A stretch of DNA of 62,000 bases. Origin: Cristatella mucedo (lineage: Eukaryota > Bryozoa > Phylactolaemata > Cristatellidae). The stretch lies in contig WPIO01000003.1 in NCBI GenBank assembly GCA_009760855.2, positions 10,555,001 to 10,617,000 on the forward strand, read 5' to 3'. How positions within the stretch are numbered: the stretch's first letter is position 1; each line of letters opens with the position of its first letter. The position numbers and the translations under genes are program-made. Positions 1 to 61,414 of the stretch are shown piece after piece. The notes under the pieces are model-generated. The model ran no database searches. It had not been told where the DNA came from and was given only the letters and a program-made list of their open reading frames with translations.

Positions 1-169
1 AAGCTTGCATTCACTCAGTATTTTTCAATTAGATCCAAAAAGCTTATAATGAGGTGCAGGATTACAAAGCACATATGAGTCAGCTTTCGACCGGGTAGAT
101 CCTGGAGCCTTAGCCAATGCGGATCAGACTAGCTTTTATAACCAATAGTGGTTGGATGTATTTAATCAC

Positions 170-253
170 CTATAATAATAATAATAAAAATAATAAATTT
201 TCTAGCGCCCTCAGTGAGCTGAATCTCTTTTTAGGTACTTTACAATTGCTATG
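170..253 (-). repeat. Solo LINE-B 3' tail T1
   Basis: Hairpin AGCGCCCTCAGTGAGCTGAA with TTTTTAGGTACTTTAC at 203-243, and a degenerate (ATT)n tail at 170-200. No coding part is attached. Confidence 0.75.
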
Positions 254-285
254 AAGAAAGCATTAACAAGTGATTCGCGGTAAAA

Positions 286-436
286 ACGTATTATTCATTT
301 CTATAGCGCCCTCAGAGAACCTGATCTCTCTATTCAGACGCTTCACAAATGCAACGGGGGTTGAGCCCACGACCTCGGTCAAGAAATGCATTCACTTTGA
401 CCTTGGTCAGGCGAGCACCGTAAACAACAGGCCAAA
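286..436 (-). repeat. tRNA-headed SINE S1 with LINE-B 3' hairpin
   Basis: On the minus strand: a head with GTGCTCGCC and a B-box-like GGCTCAACCCC inside 'GAGGTCGTGGGCTCAACCCC', then within 15 bp the LINE-B hairpin GAAGCGTC...GGGCGCT (plus 304-340) and an AATAATA tail. The same head occurs at 59600-59725. Confidence 0.7.
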
Positions 437-1119
437 CCCGTATGGCGATTAACCCTAAAAACACCTTGATAATTACACGCAGCAATCGAGTCACGAATTT
501 TTTACTTTACCAAAATAATTGCCTCAATCACCTGACTCTGAGGCATAGCAACTGCATTTATTTCCTGAAAATAAACATTTAAAAGTACCTACAAGGACCG
601 ATGTGGGGTGGTCGTTTAAGATTCGTTTCTCGTCTGACATGAGGAGTACCTCAAAATAGCAAACATGCAAGAAAATGAATTTCAGCTTCCCCTTCTGTAG
701 CAGACTTTATATTTTACTTTGATACAACATCCAAAGGATATACATATGTTCGTTTGGCAGAAGGACGTGTCGTGTGCAGCCTCGTGAGTGGAGCTCACAA
801 ACTCACAGATGGTGGATGCGAGATTCTCGCCAAACGTTTGATTTCTGTCATGGTGTCACCATATGTCTAAGCTTAAGCACGCGCCAGGCACCCGCATAGC
901 AAGACTACAATTATATACAAACTGTCATTTTCGGATAGTATGTCAACTAAATGAATGTCTTTAATATTTTAATCAAATTTTGGTCGACTCTGGCTACATC
1001 AGCACTGTCAATCCATTTTCATGAGATTCGGATTTCATATTTAAATGGTTTAAGTCATGTCTCAGTAGGAAACTCGTGAGCATTGATGTGTACGGACAAC
1101 GATCGTTGAAGGAATCACT
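437..1119. other. Intergenic DNA, nothing recognised
   Basis: No open frame with similarity and no repeat other than those at each side. Confidence 0.75.
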
Positions 1120-1187
1120 AAGGTAGTGGTACCTCAGGGCTATGTACTTGGTTCGGTTCTTCTCACGGTTTATACTCTCTCTATCTC

Positions 1188-1240
<53 letters not shown>

Positions 1241-1620
1241 CTCTCGCTCTCTCGCTCTCTCATGCCGATGTGATTGCCAGACACAATCTAGGCTTGAACT
1301 TCTATTCAGATGACACTCAGTTGTATCTCTGATTCATCCCTCCCAGTTATCCAGCTAATCGAATTATCTCAACCCCCTCGCAATATATATCGATTACATC
1401 CACACATGGATGGCAGCAAACTTCCTTAAATTGAATGACGATGAAGCTAACTTACTAGTTATGGGCAAACCAAGTGCGATTCAGAAATTGAAAAGTTTAA
1501 AGCTCAAAATCGGCTCTTCCACCGTTTCTGCCATTGAATCTGCACACAATCTAGGCATTCCAGCTCTCTGCCTGCAACTGGACGTGCATGCAGTCCATCA
1601 GTCAACTAGCAGGCTGAGTT
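1120..1620 (+). repeat. LINE-B (L2-like) fragment B1, RT palm region, interrupted by CT array
   Basis: Frame VVPQGYVLGSVLLTVYTL followed by a CT-encoded Leu/Ser run, then IARHNLGLNFYSDDTQLYL and, in another frame, MAANFLKLNDDEANLLVMG. This is the RT PQGS...Y-DD...LN-DK block. B2 has the same block (TVYTLPLAYVIANHN) without the CT run. Frameshifts and loss of both ends show it is dead. Confidence 0.8.
1160..1262. repeat. CT microsatellite inside LINE-B B1
   Basis: CTCTCTATCTCTCTCTATCT start, then a pure CT run, then three TCTCTCGC units. It lies within RT coding sequence. Confidence 0.95.
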
Positions 1621-1758
1621 GACCCCACTCGATTGTCAGCCTCAGCACTACAACTCCCAGCTTGGGCTGCGTCTGGATGAATGAAGGGTTGTCAGTCTCC
1701 CGTACACTCTCGTCTCTCCCGTTGTACGGCCTGGTCAGACGCTACTCTTCCCCCCTGT

Positions 1759-2805
1759 GTAATGTAATGAATGTAATGTATCTCTGTCTGTAACTCCACA
1801 AAGACCATGTGGGTGTTATGCAGGAGTGGTTTGTGTAGCTCACACACAGCCTAGGCGGCATTCAGTATGCATTCGGTAGCCAACAGACTTAGTATCACGC
1901 AATAAAGAGAAAGTGGGAAACATAGCAGAGTCACTAGAGCAATTGAGGTAGTGAATAGCGTGGAAGTAGCAGTTCAGGACCGCTGAAAGGGATGAGCCAT
2001 TGTCGGCGTCAGGAGAGTAGTTGTCGTCGCCTAAGAATTGTGGAAGTGAGTTCGACATTCTAGAATCTGCAGAGCTAAAGCATCTGTCGCGAAAGGTATT
2101 TAAGCGGTGGAATGGAACAGTTAATATATTGCCAATACAGTACCTGAGGGCACGAACAGGCTGAAACTGGGGCAGCCGTTCAGCTAGATCGTATAAACTT
2201 TGCTCTGTATCCATTAGTCAACCGGCATTCGTCCTAGCTCTTTTAGCAAAGAAGACACGTGCTCAAACCTCAGGGACTTGAAGACTATCCTCGCAGCCAT
2301 ATTCATAGTCAGCTGCAGTGGCCTAGTTGCTTTCTTTGGTAGCCCAGCCAAAATTGAATTACAATAATCAAGCCGAGACAGAACCAAGGTGCTGGTTAGG
2401 TTTTTTGCCAAGCCACCTTGGAAGGCAGTTCTTAATCTTAGATAGGGATAGGACGTGATGGCTAGCTATAGGAGCAGTCTTAGGAATGAAGCTTTCAAAA
2501 TTTAGGTATCTGTCGAAAACGACCCTTAAACTTCGAGCACGTGGTGATGGTCGCACAACAGCATCACCTATTAGAAGAGCAAAGCCATCTAGTCCAGCCA
2601 CATGATGGATGTCCAATGAGCTGCAGTTCATTTTTATTGTCATTTCGTTTCAAGAAGTTTTCTGACATCCAGGATCGAATGTCGGCAAGGCAAGCATTCA
2701 GTTTATCAATTGCTGCAGCAGATTTCAATGGTTTGAATGACAAATACAGCTTAATATCGTCGGCATAAAAGTGATATCCTATTCTATGAGCCTCACTCGC
2801 TCTCA

Positions 2806-2806
<1 letters not shown>
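1759..2806 (-). repeat. LINE-A fragment A1 (RT from YADD to 3' end)
   Basis: On the minus strand: [15 protein letters not shown], then LVLSRLDYCNSILAGLPKKA and a degraded C-terminal 'NSLPQFLGDDN' block, spread over shifted frames. The 3' end reads into TTACATT-type repeats at 1759-1780. The 5' end is lost at the CT/TCTA array starting at 2806. Confidence 0.85.
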
Positions 2807-3755
<949 letters not shown>

Positions 3756-3799
3756 CACGTATTCTCATGATGTGTGCTATGTTGTCTGGCATTAAATCC

Positions 3800-6330
3800 T
3801 GATCTCACCTGGCGAATCGAATTATCCATCAGAGCTCATACCCAGAAAGCCCTACTGTATAATTCTTGAAGAGGTTCTGATCTACTAAGTTTTCGCTCTT
3901 CTCGACTGCCCATCTGACCTACCTATCCATCTCAATTAATCTTGGTTTCGTAAGATGGAGTGCATATGCAACCATGCAAGCATTTCCGTACCGAAAGCCA
4001 CCTGAGCTGTCGGTGGGCAAAACTCAAAACTCGGTATCACCCGCCCTTAGTCCGCTTGTGGCTTGTGCGGCTACTGAGGGAGATACATATGTATTTGCAT
4101 GTGAGTGTGCTCGTACAAGTACGAGCATGCACCAATACACACATGAGAGAGGCCACGACCTTGGCTTAAGGCACACAATGCATGCTGATATTCTCATCGG
4201 CGTTTTTCCTGATTCAGCCAATAGCCTGTGAGTGAGCAAAGTCACCGAAAGCCTTGCAGCCTTGCTTTGAAAGTCGGGCTTGAGTATCCAACGACCGTGA
4301 CCTAGCTGGTAAACCCTTTACCACTAACGGAAATTCTCGAAGTCCTTTCGTAAGATTACGTGTAATAATCTGTAGGCTGTACACTATTTAAGCGCAAAGA
4401 TTTTTCAACATCGAACGCATGACGCTCGGTATTTTTCTTCGGTCCGCTGCTACTGACTAGTTTGCCGTGTGCAGCTCGTTCGTTGCCGAAGCCGACGCTC
4501 CCGAGGTAGTCAAATGTATTGGTAATGTTGATTTTGATGAGAAATCAAATTAAGCTCCGGCAATGCGTCGCCGAGTGGCTTGCCCTGATGCTTATTTTGC
4601 ATCGGTTTTGAATGCAATATTTACACGTACAGGCATGTTCTGCAAGTCTATTTCTCTTTTTCCTAAATACATAGCTATCAAAGTTAGCTACTTTTTCTCT
4701 TTCAATGTTTCTCAATTCCCCCTCCAAATCCGAAGTGTCAAGAAGAAAGAATTAAATTTTTGATTCGCGATTACAGTCTTTATATAGTGCAAGTAATTAT
4801 TTTGCAACCGGCACAGGATAGTAATGTATGGCATAAGTGGTGCCATTTTCTGAAAACTGAGTTTTGAATCTCGTGCGAACCTGTAAATGACACTGAATTT
4901 GACAGACTGATTCCGTCACATGATGATTTACGTGACAAGACACGTACCACTGAATGTTGTAATTTAGTCAGCCTAAATTTATAAAGGCCTTAAAAAGAGA
5001 GCAGGAAGTTTCACATTTTCTCAATATTTTTTTCAATATTCAATTTTCAATAATAATATTTTTTCAAGAGGATTAATTATTCAAATGATAGCGTTTCATC
5101 AATGCACGCGATCAGAAGGATTACAAGCCAGCCAATTAATGTCATGTGGGTAGCCCAACTTAGTTTTAAGATCGGATAAATTGCATGCATCATCGTGAAA
5201 GATTGCTACTGCTACCGCAAAGTCTCACAGAACTTGTACTCGAGCGTTAGAATCTTAGAGAACCCTTGTCACGAGGTACCGAAGTGTATTTGTGTCCAAG
5301 CAAAGGGTGGCACTGGTTATTATTTCAAAATGTTTTGATAGCTTCACGTCGTGTGGGCTCGGCAGCCCTTTATTTTCAGTGAATGTGCCAAGCTACTTCA
5401 AATGGTGCTTTACTACAAGATGTCTGCCAGTGAAAACATTTTCATTTGATCTCATATGTGTACTATTGGCATTTTAGCGATTGCACTGCCTCTCATGCCC
5501 TACTTTGGCTCTTCAAAATTCCTCCATACACGTTTTATTTGAAGGAATTCAATAATTTCACCCAGTTTGTATACCTATCTTTCAGAGGTATACATTTAAG
5601 TGTAAACAATGAAGCGAGCTTTTCCCTCGTAATAGGGCATGGAGATGATATTTTTCTAACTGTCAGTTGTTAAAAATCTTCAGTTGTATTGCTAACAGAT
5701 AGGAACGTGTTCCAAATGCTGTCAAGTGCAGTAATTTAAATGTAAGTTATAATTTTCAAGGTCAAATACCTTAAGTGTAAATACCAGTTGTAGTAAGTTC
5801 CATGTATATATTGCATATAGCTTAGCTCATTCAAAATTTGGCGATTGATAATACATTTTAGCCATCAAAGTCATCTGCACGAGAGTATCAATTAGATTTA
5901 TGCTGCTTCGTGACAATAAAGATCTCTACTGGTCACAAAAAGCGCGTGACCCTAGGGTCTGTTTGCTGGCAATTGGCTTATAGAATCAATTCTGCACTCA
6001 CATTCAATTCGCTTATGAAGAACCGTGTACACAAATTCTAGTCCAAAGGGAGCGGTCATCAACAGCGGCTCAGGTGACTGCTTTTCTTCTTTTGTCAGAG
6101 ATGCCCATTGGGACTTGAGGAAACAATCGCGTCGAGTATTCGCAGACGTCGATGTACATACGATAATCAGCTCGCGTAACGACACAGCCGGCGATGCCGA
6201 GCAGCTCAAGGCATGGATCCTTTGGCAATAGGAGCAGAGCAAGCAACAAGATGAGCGGCCAGTGAAAGTCGCAGAGTGCTCAACCACTAGAAAACGACGT
6301 AGGTGTAGAGAGGAGGCGAAATATGAAGAG
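3800..6330. other. Downstream intergenic DNA, no gene recognised
   Basis: AT-rich; short open frames on both strands match nothing known. A tentative SINE head is at 4255-4330. Confidence 0.75.
4255..4330 (-). repeat. Possible tRNA-like SINE head
   Basis: Minus strand: TTAGTGGTAAAGGGTTTACC and about 20 bp later GGTCGTTGGATACTCAAGCC. The A and B boxes are both weak, so this is tentative. Confidence 0.3.
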
Positions 6331-6753
6331 AGCTCGGCTAATTGAAGCAATTTCAGCCTCCTCGTGCCCTCAGGTCCTGTATGGACAATAAAGTAGCTTT
6401 CCCATTCCTCCGCTTAAAGACCGTTGGCGACAGAAGCTTTATCTCTGCAGGTTCCAGACTGTGGAACTCGCTTCCACGATTCTTACGAAACGACAACTGC
6501 TCTCCTGCTGTCGGCTATGGTGCATCCTATTCAGCGGTCCTGAGCTGCTAATTCCACGCCACTCACTGCCTCAAGTGCTCTCCTGACGCTGCTTTCCTTT
6601 CCACTTTCTCTCTGCTGCGTGAGACGAAGTCCATTGGCTACCGAATGTGTACCAAACGCCGCTTAGGCTCTGAGTGCGCTATACAAAACTCTCCTTCGTA
6701 ACGCCCACACAGTCTGTGTGGCATAGTGGAGTTACTAATGGTAATACATGGGC
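6331..6753 (+). repeat. LINE-A 3' fragment A2
   Basis: Plus strand: RALRSCMDNKVAFPFLRLKT, SRLWNSLPRFLRNDN and the conserved 3' UTR with 'CTCTCCTTCGTAACGCCCAC' and a final GGTAATACAT. Strongly 5' truncated; an internal stop follows SAVLSC. Confidence 0.85.
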
Positions 6754-8333
6754 CAAAGGAGAAGTGCAGAAGGGCGAGGAGAAGCGGAGAAGGTCAAGGT
6801 GACCAATACAGCGCGAGCTTGTACTTAAACTTGCATTGCAGCTCGCCCTGCCCGCCGAGCTTCGGTCTCCTTGTGTTCTCCTCGCACAGGTGGTGGCCAT
6901 TTTGGCCGAACCACAGTTCGGAGCCGTCTAGCTATCGATGCGGATCGCTCGCCAATCGCCAATCGCATCGTAGTCAATCGATTGGCGAAATACCCTTTCG
7001 TTGGCTTCGCCGCAGCAACATCAGCGCCGCTGCTGCTTTTAGGCTTCTACTATCGCCCAGAGCTGTAGCTCGCTCGGAACGCTCCGCACTGCTGTAGCTT
7101 CGCTTCATCGGCTGCGTCAGAGGGTTGCTCCTCCACATCTTCCTGTCCGCCATTGCGGCTCTCCGGAGAAGGGGACCGTCTCTTGCGGAGCTTTTTCGAT
7201 TTCCGTGGTTGGTAGACCGGTAGACGAGGGAATGGATGTGGAGAAACTGCCTGCGGCTGCATACTCTGGCGTGGCGTACTCTTCAGGGGAGGATAAGTGC
7301 TGGAGGGTGGCTCGTGGTTTCCTCCAACCAATCGGGCGGGGCCAGATTTTACACGAACTTGAATTCGAAGGACCAATGCACACATACTTCAAAGAAGACT
7401 ATAGTGAGGCTAAACAGATCGGCATTTTTGTCTTTGAAAAATTCTACTGCAATGTGTAGGAGCCGGAGCAGCCCCTCTAGCAGCCTTTGTCAATAAATGT
7501 GGTTCTACTAGTTTGGAAGTCGCAAAGTAGCCGAGAGACCTTCAGTTGCAATTATATGTCAATTTTTTTTAAACTTGGAGCTTAACTTTAAAGCTTGTAG
7601 CTTGTAACCTAAAATGGTTTTCTTCTTGTTAAATTTTAATAAGCTTCACAGATTCCCTCGGGATGAGTAATCTCCGAGAGTAGCAAATGGTTATTAGACT
7701 CCTCACACATGAATGGTATTGACCAGCTATAGAGGCTAGAAAGTAGGTAGGGCTAACTGCTAAATTGGATAGAAAAATATTCATGACCTGTCCTAATTTC
7801 CATGTACTAGGACAAGGCACTGGGTAATGCCGCCCTGTTTTAGCCTTAGGTGCTTGTCTTAAAGACATGATTCGTGGGCGGCTCGAGCCCTGCGACATAC
7901 ATAAAGCATATCTTGCTGAACTATATATATCAAGCTCAACTTTGTCGCTGGACAAATGAAGTATTCCTATGTATTTTTTTATCAATTTGTAATGCTTGCC
8001 TACACCTGCATTCTAATTCCAAGGAGGAACCAAGTGTAGTCTGGTATACGTGACATCCGAATACTGCCCCAGCCCTAGGTCTGACAGTTAACTATTCGCT
8101 TCCTCTTCATTTCTCGTGCTCAGTGGCCAAAACGCTTAGCTGACCGTTTTGAGATTTCCAGCTATGCACCAGGGGTAGGAACAATCAGTGATGGGTGGTG
8201 GCGTATCACGTGATAGGAGCGAAAGCACGCCATCGATCCAAGTCGAATCGGAAGTTGGCGAAATTCTCGACATTTGTGACTAGCTCATTGCTCATCAGCT
8301 GATTCAAGTCACAACTGACGAAATTTGTTCACG
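6754..8333. other. Intergenic DNA beyond the ABCA 3' end, no gene recognised
   Basis: 6760-7460 is GC-richer with frames open on both strands (up to 123 codons) but no recognisable domain. 7500-8330 is AT-rich. I see no support for a gene. Confidence 0.7.
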
Positions 8334-8339
8334 TTTATT
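8334..8339 (-). terminator. Polyadenylation signal AATAAA for the ABCA gene
   Basis: TTTATT on the plus strand is AATAAA on the coding strand, about 150 bp after the stop codon, followed by a modest GT-containing stretch. It is the first such hexamer downstream of the stop. The 3' UTR would be roughly 8310-8489; the exact cleavage point is not visible. Confidence 0.6.
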
Positions 8340-8489
8340 AGAGCCGCGTGGCAAAACGGAAGCCTTCAGAGAGCGAACGTCATCGGAAATCGATTAAAGA
8401 TTGCGTTTGTGCACGCAAGCTTAGACGGATGGTTACCAGCCAGCGCGCTGGCTGCACTTGCGACTCGGTACGTTTGTGCTCGGCGGCGC

Positions 8490-57686
<49,197 letters not shown>

Positions 57687-58299
57687 GCTTCGCTAGATTC
57701 ACGCCGATTCCTGCAACAATGCATGGACGTGACCAGGCAGCACATGAGAGCTCCCATGTAAGCATCCTTCCACTTATAAGCTGACTGACTAACAGCAGTT
57801 TGACGTCTTCAGCAGCGTGTGCCCACTTCCAGAGAGTCAGCTGGTCAGACAACAGTGAGGCAGTGTTAATTTTAGTTAATACAGCTTCAATAAATGTTAC
57901 AGTAAGACTCCTTTAAACTGCAGTGAAATTTGACAGCGAGTGGGAACGCCTGCATATTGTTGAACCGATGCAGGTAACATTAGAATTTCGCGAATAAACG
58001 CACGAATTCAAATGCGCCGCTTTTAAGGGAACAAACTTGTGCGGCCCATTTCATAATTACATTAGCGATTACTTAAAAATGTGAAACCAACGCGATAGCA
58101 ACCCGTGTATGTCTCGCAATGATGTTCTGCCGCGACCAAGATTACGTTTATTGTTGGTTTTCAAACGGTTTGATAGAGATCATTCGAAGGATGAGTGATT
58201 GGTAAAAAGGTGGCACCGGTCGGGTGGCGAGAAAATAGCCTGTCGCAAGGGCGAGATGGTGGAGCGAGGGCAGGCGCGAGAGAAACTCCGGGTCGGTTT
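57687..58299. other. Upstream flank of the ABCA gene (5' UTR and promoter region)
   Basis: Immediately 5' of the start codon on the coding strand. No TATA box, initiator or CpG island could be identified with confidence. A 5' UTR intron cannot be excluded, because CTAG precedes the start codon by a few bases. Confidence 0.5.
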
Positions 58300-58850
58300 G
58301 TAGTCACCTCAATCAAAAACTGAGCGAAGCCTCCAGGCAAGAGGCCAATGCGTCCGTGGCAGATCTACTCCCAGATCCACACCTATCAGATATACTGCCC
58401 ACCAGGCTAAGCATCGTAGCACCCGCTTTTTGGAATCTAGCTGTTTTTCTATGCCTCGTACAAACCCCAAATCATTTGGAGACCGTGCATTTAGTTCGTA
58501 TGCTTCCAAAGCCTGAACTCACTTCCGACGTGCGTCACGACAACTCCCGATTATACCACATTTAAAAGGAACTAAAAACGCATCTATTTATCGCAGCATT
58601 AAGTTTGTCCCTGTGGTTCTTCCTTAATGTTCTTATGCTTGCTGACACTGAGCATGCTGCCACTAACCATACCTTGCATGCTGACCCTGTGCATGTAATC
58701 TCTAACCATGTTATTCATGTTGTTCATTGAGCATGATATTACTCACCATTAGATCGTGCTTCATTTGCAGCAAATGTAAGGCGCCTAGAAATATATTGAG
58801 TTCTCTGAGAGTGCTTTTATCAAATGTGTTATTAATATTATCATTATTAC
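58300..58850 (+). repeat. LINE-B 3' fragment B7 (plus strand)
   Basis: Plus frames LPTRLSIVAPAFWNLAVFLC and LETVHLVRMLPKPELTSDVR match the shifted frames of B4 and B8. The 3' UTR follows with TGCTTGCTGACACTGAGCAT, a hairpin GGCGCC...GTGCTTTT, and an ATTATT-type tail to 58850. Confidence 0.83.
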
Positions 58851-59524
58851 CCACGGGCGAGGCGCCGAGGCCTAAACTTTCTCGTTGAAAAATAATCATT
58901 TTGAAGCTCACTCATTCGTATACCGAAGGAGCAGATGGTCTTTTGGATGATGCATAAAAATGTATACGCCCCGGAAGTTTCTATAATACTTTAGAAACTT
59001 TCCATACGAACTCTGTATTTGAACAATCTGGCTTCGGTGAGAATGGCGCCCGTGTGCAGCAAGAGTAACTTCCTGATAACCGGCCAAAGGCTGCGAGTGC
59101 ACGGAGTTTATTTTTTACTGCTGGCCCAAAGAGTTCGAAATTCTGTAGCTACAGATGAGTTTACCAAAATACCTTGGCAATGGCTAAAAAAACCAGGCCT
59201 TATTGTTCAATTTAACTGAGTGTGTCCCGGGCACACGGCTTTCTTAGAGCGTTGTTGCACTAACAAAATGAAGTCCTTCTGAGAGATAACTCTGTCATAG
59301 AGATTCGTGGATTCATATTGCTACTTGCTTACTTCCTGTATTGTTATGCTGTACGAAATGTCACGGATCAAGCATGATATCATCATGCTTATACTTGGAT
59401 CAATCTATGTAACGGCTTTCGACGTGCTTCAGCTTCTCGTAGCACCACAATTTTGGTTACCCCAGCTGTCTTCAGATTCTAAAGCCTAGCCCAGGCTACG
59501 TCGCACTTCCAGCATGTTCATGAG

Positions 59525-59547
59525 ATATATATATATATATATATATG
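59525..59547. repeat. Short TA microsatellite
   Basis: About eleven TA units next to SINE S2. Confidence 0.9.
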
Positions 59548-59574
59548 TGAATATAATTATTAGGAAATATACAG

Positions 59575-59725
59575 CTCGTTTTCGTACTACCCTACTAGGC
59601 CAGAATCTCAATAAATGCGCTTCATATATGCCGCAGGGCTCGAGCCCACGACCTCGTTCGTCAAAGGCAGTACCTTGACCTTGTGCATCAAGGGCGAGCA
59701 CTGTAATCCCCTTGGTCAACCAGAC
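59575..59725 (-). repeat. tRNA-headed SINE S2
   Basis: Minus strand: TGGTTGACCAAGGGGATTAC as an A-box region, AGTGCTCGCCC, then 'GAGGTCGTGGGCTCGAGCCC' as B box, followed by GAAGCGCATTTATTGAGATT, a decayed LINE-B-like tail. It closely parallels S1 over about 100 bp. Confidence 0.68.
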
Positions 59726-60594
59726 ACCTTAAGTTAATACCTTCCTCCAACACCGCAGCTCGGCTAATATGGAATCGTTTCGTATATAGACGAACAATTC
59801 TTTGCTGTGGCTACTGAGCTCCAGCAGGAGTCGACCAGATACGGGAAGTCTGTATTTACATGCAGTTAACACATTGTAGAGATATCTTCTTGGCTTAGAG
59901 TTTCTCCCAACCCTTGAAAGATTCCCCACTAAACTTGTATCACGTTATCCTAAAGCTTAAACCCCAAATCCCAAACTCTAAACCTTTTCTCAGCTTGTAC
60001 CAAGCTTTCTGGAGGGGGTCGGCTGAATCTTTTGGAGCTGTTAGGTTACTAAAAATGCTCGAGCGTTACCAGCAACTGAGGCGCATGTGCCAAGGAGAAA
60101 TCACCGATTCTTTAATTTCGAATAAGAGTCAAATACTGTAATCCTACCTGGGTATATATACAGATGAAAATATACCATAATAAATTATCTTTGTTGAGGT
60201 TAAGAAGTCTTACAAATTTTGAGTGAATTTCTTTCTGGATAGCACCCTGTCTATTGGATTGGTTCGACGTAATTAATTGCGTGAACTTACAGCATCTTAG
60301 CAGAAAAAAAGTTACTTACGAATACTTAATCTCGTGGTGTGAACTTCGATGTATTGGTCAGCGATCTTGATTTCGTTCCAAGACTGTATTGGAACGATGG
60401 CGAGTGAGTGATTGTATGCAAGCGTCACTGAACGGACTACTTTATGCATACCACAATGTCTGAATTAATTTGACGCAAACGAACGCTAGAAAATTGGTAG
60501 ATAAGGAAACTTGCCATGAAGAGTCTATGATGTACAGCTTTGCACTTTAAAAGTATCCCCTCGCCTACACGGAAATTAGCTATGGATACAGATG

Positions 60595-60690
60595 TGTAAT
60601 TCACGTCGGGTACGATTTGAACCGTGAGGCTCCATCGTCTTCAGTTTTGAGAACGCGAGAGTGTAGAGCCAAACTCCGCCACCACATGCA
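60595..60690 (-). repeat. tRNA-headed SINE S5
   Basis: Minus strand: GGCTCTACACTCTCGCGTTC and, downstream, CACGGTTCAAATCGTACCCG with a B box. Position and spacing match tRNA-derived heads; no tail recognised. Confidence 0.5.
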
Positions 60691-61414
60691 TGCGTCTACA
60701 GTTCATTTACCAATCATTATCTTGGCAATGTTGCTCCAAATTCAACTTTAGACAGAATCTATCTAATATTTCGCTGGTCTTTTTTTAAGTTTTGATAGCG
60801 AAGTCTAGCGAGATTTTTAAACGAACTTTATTTAGAGAAAATGAAAAGTTTCAGTTCGATGAGAAAGTGATAGCTAGATTTGAATATCGAAATAAGTCGG
60901 CGACGAATGCTTTGCGTCCTTTCAAGAAGGCTGTATTGACATGCTTGATTTTTAGGGCTTTGCCTATCGCACACTTTGGATTCTGGCTATTCTGGCGATT
61001 CTCGATGTTTTTAGAAAAGAAAGTAGCCAGAGGGATCCATTTATCACTCTTACTTAACTGTGCGCCTTCTGTGCTGACAAGAAAGCCAATGGTCACGTAG
61101 CTCTAATTGAGGCATATTTATAGCAATGGCTTCAGGATTCCGGTGTTTTCGCGACTCCTGCGGCCGACCTACCCCGTATGCCTCGACAAGATTTTTTCCT
61201 AAAACTGCACTTTTTTATCGCCAATTATTACCAAATCCTGCTTATCTGACCACGTGCAGATCTCATTCAATCTACAGTGTGTGCCCACTTCCTCCTCTAA
61301 AATAACCTGTGAATCGCGAAACCTCAAAACCCTTGACATCGATACTGTCCATGCGAGAATATCTGCTTCACCTCTGCTGCTCAGTCCTCTCTCCGATCTG
61401 TCATTATAGCCTAA

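Larger units (their letters stand above)
58851..61414. other. Upstream intergenic DNA
   Basis: Apart from SINEs S2 and S5 and a short TA run, no gene or repeat was recognised. A 102-codon plus frame at 60792-61100 has no recognisable domain and no splice support. Confidence 0.7.

Noticed and set aside
6726-7460. Several 65-123 codon frames on both strands in a GC-richer patch
   Set aside because: No domain, no splice or start context, and both strands are equally open.
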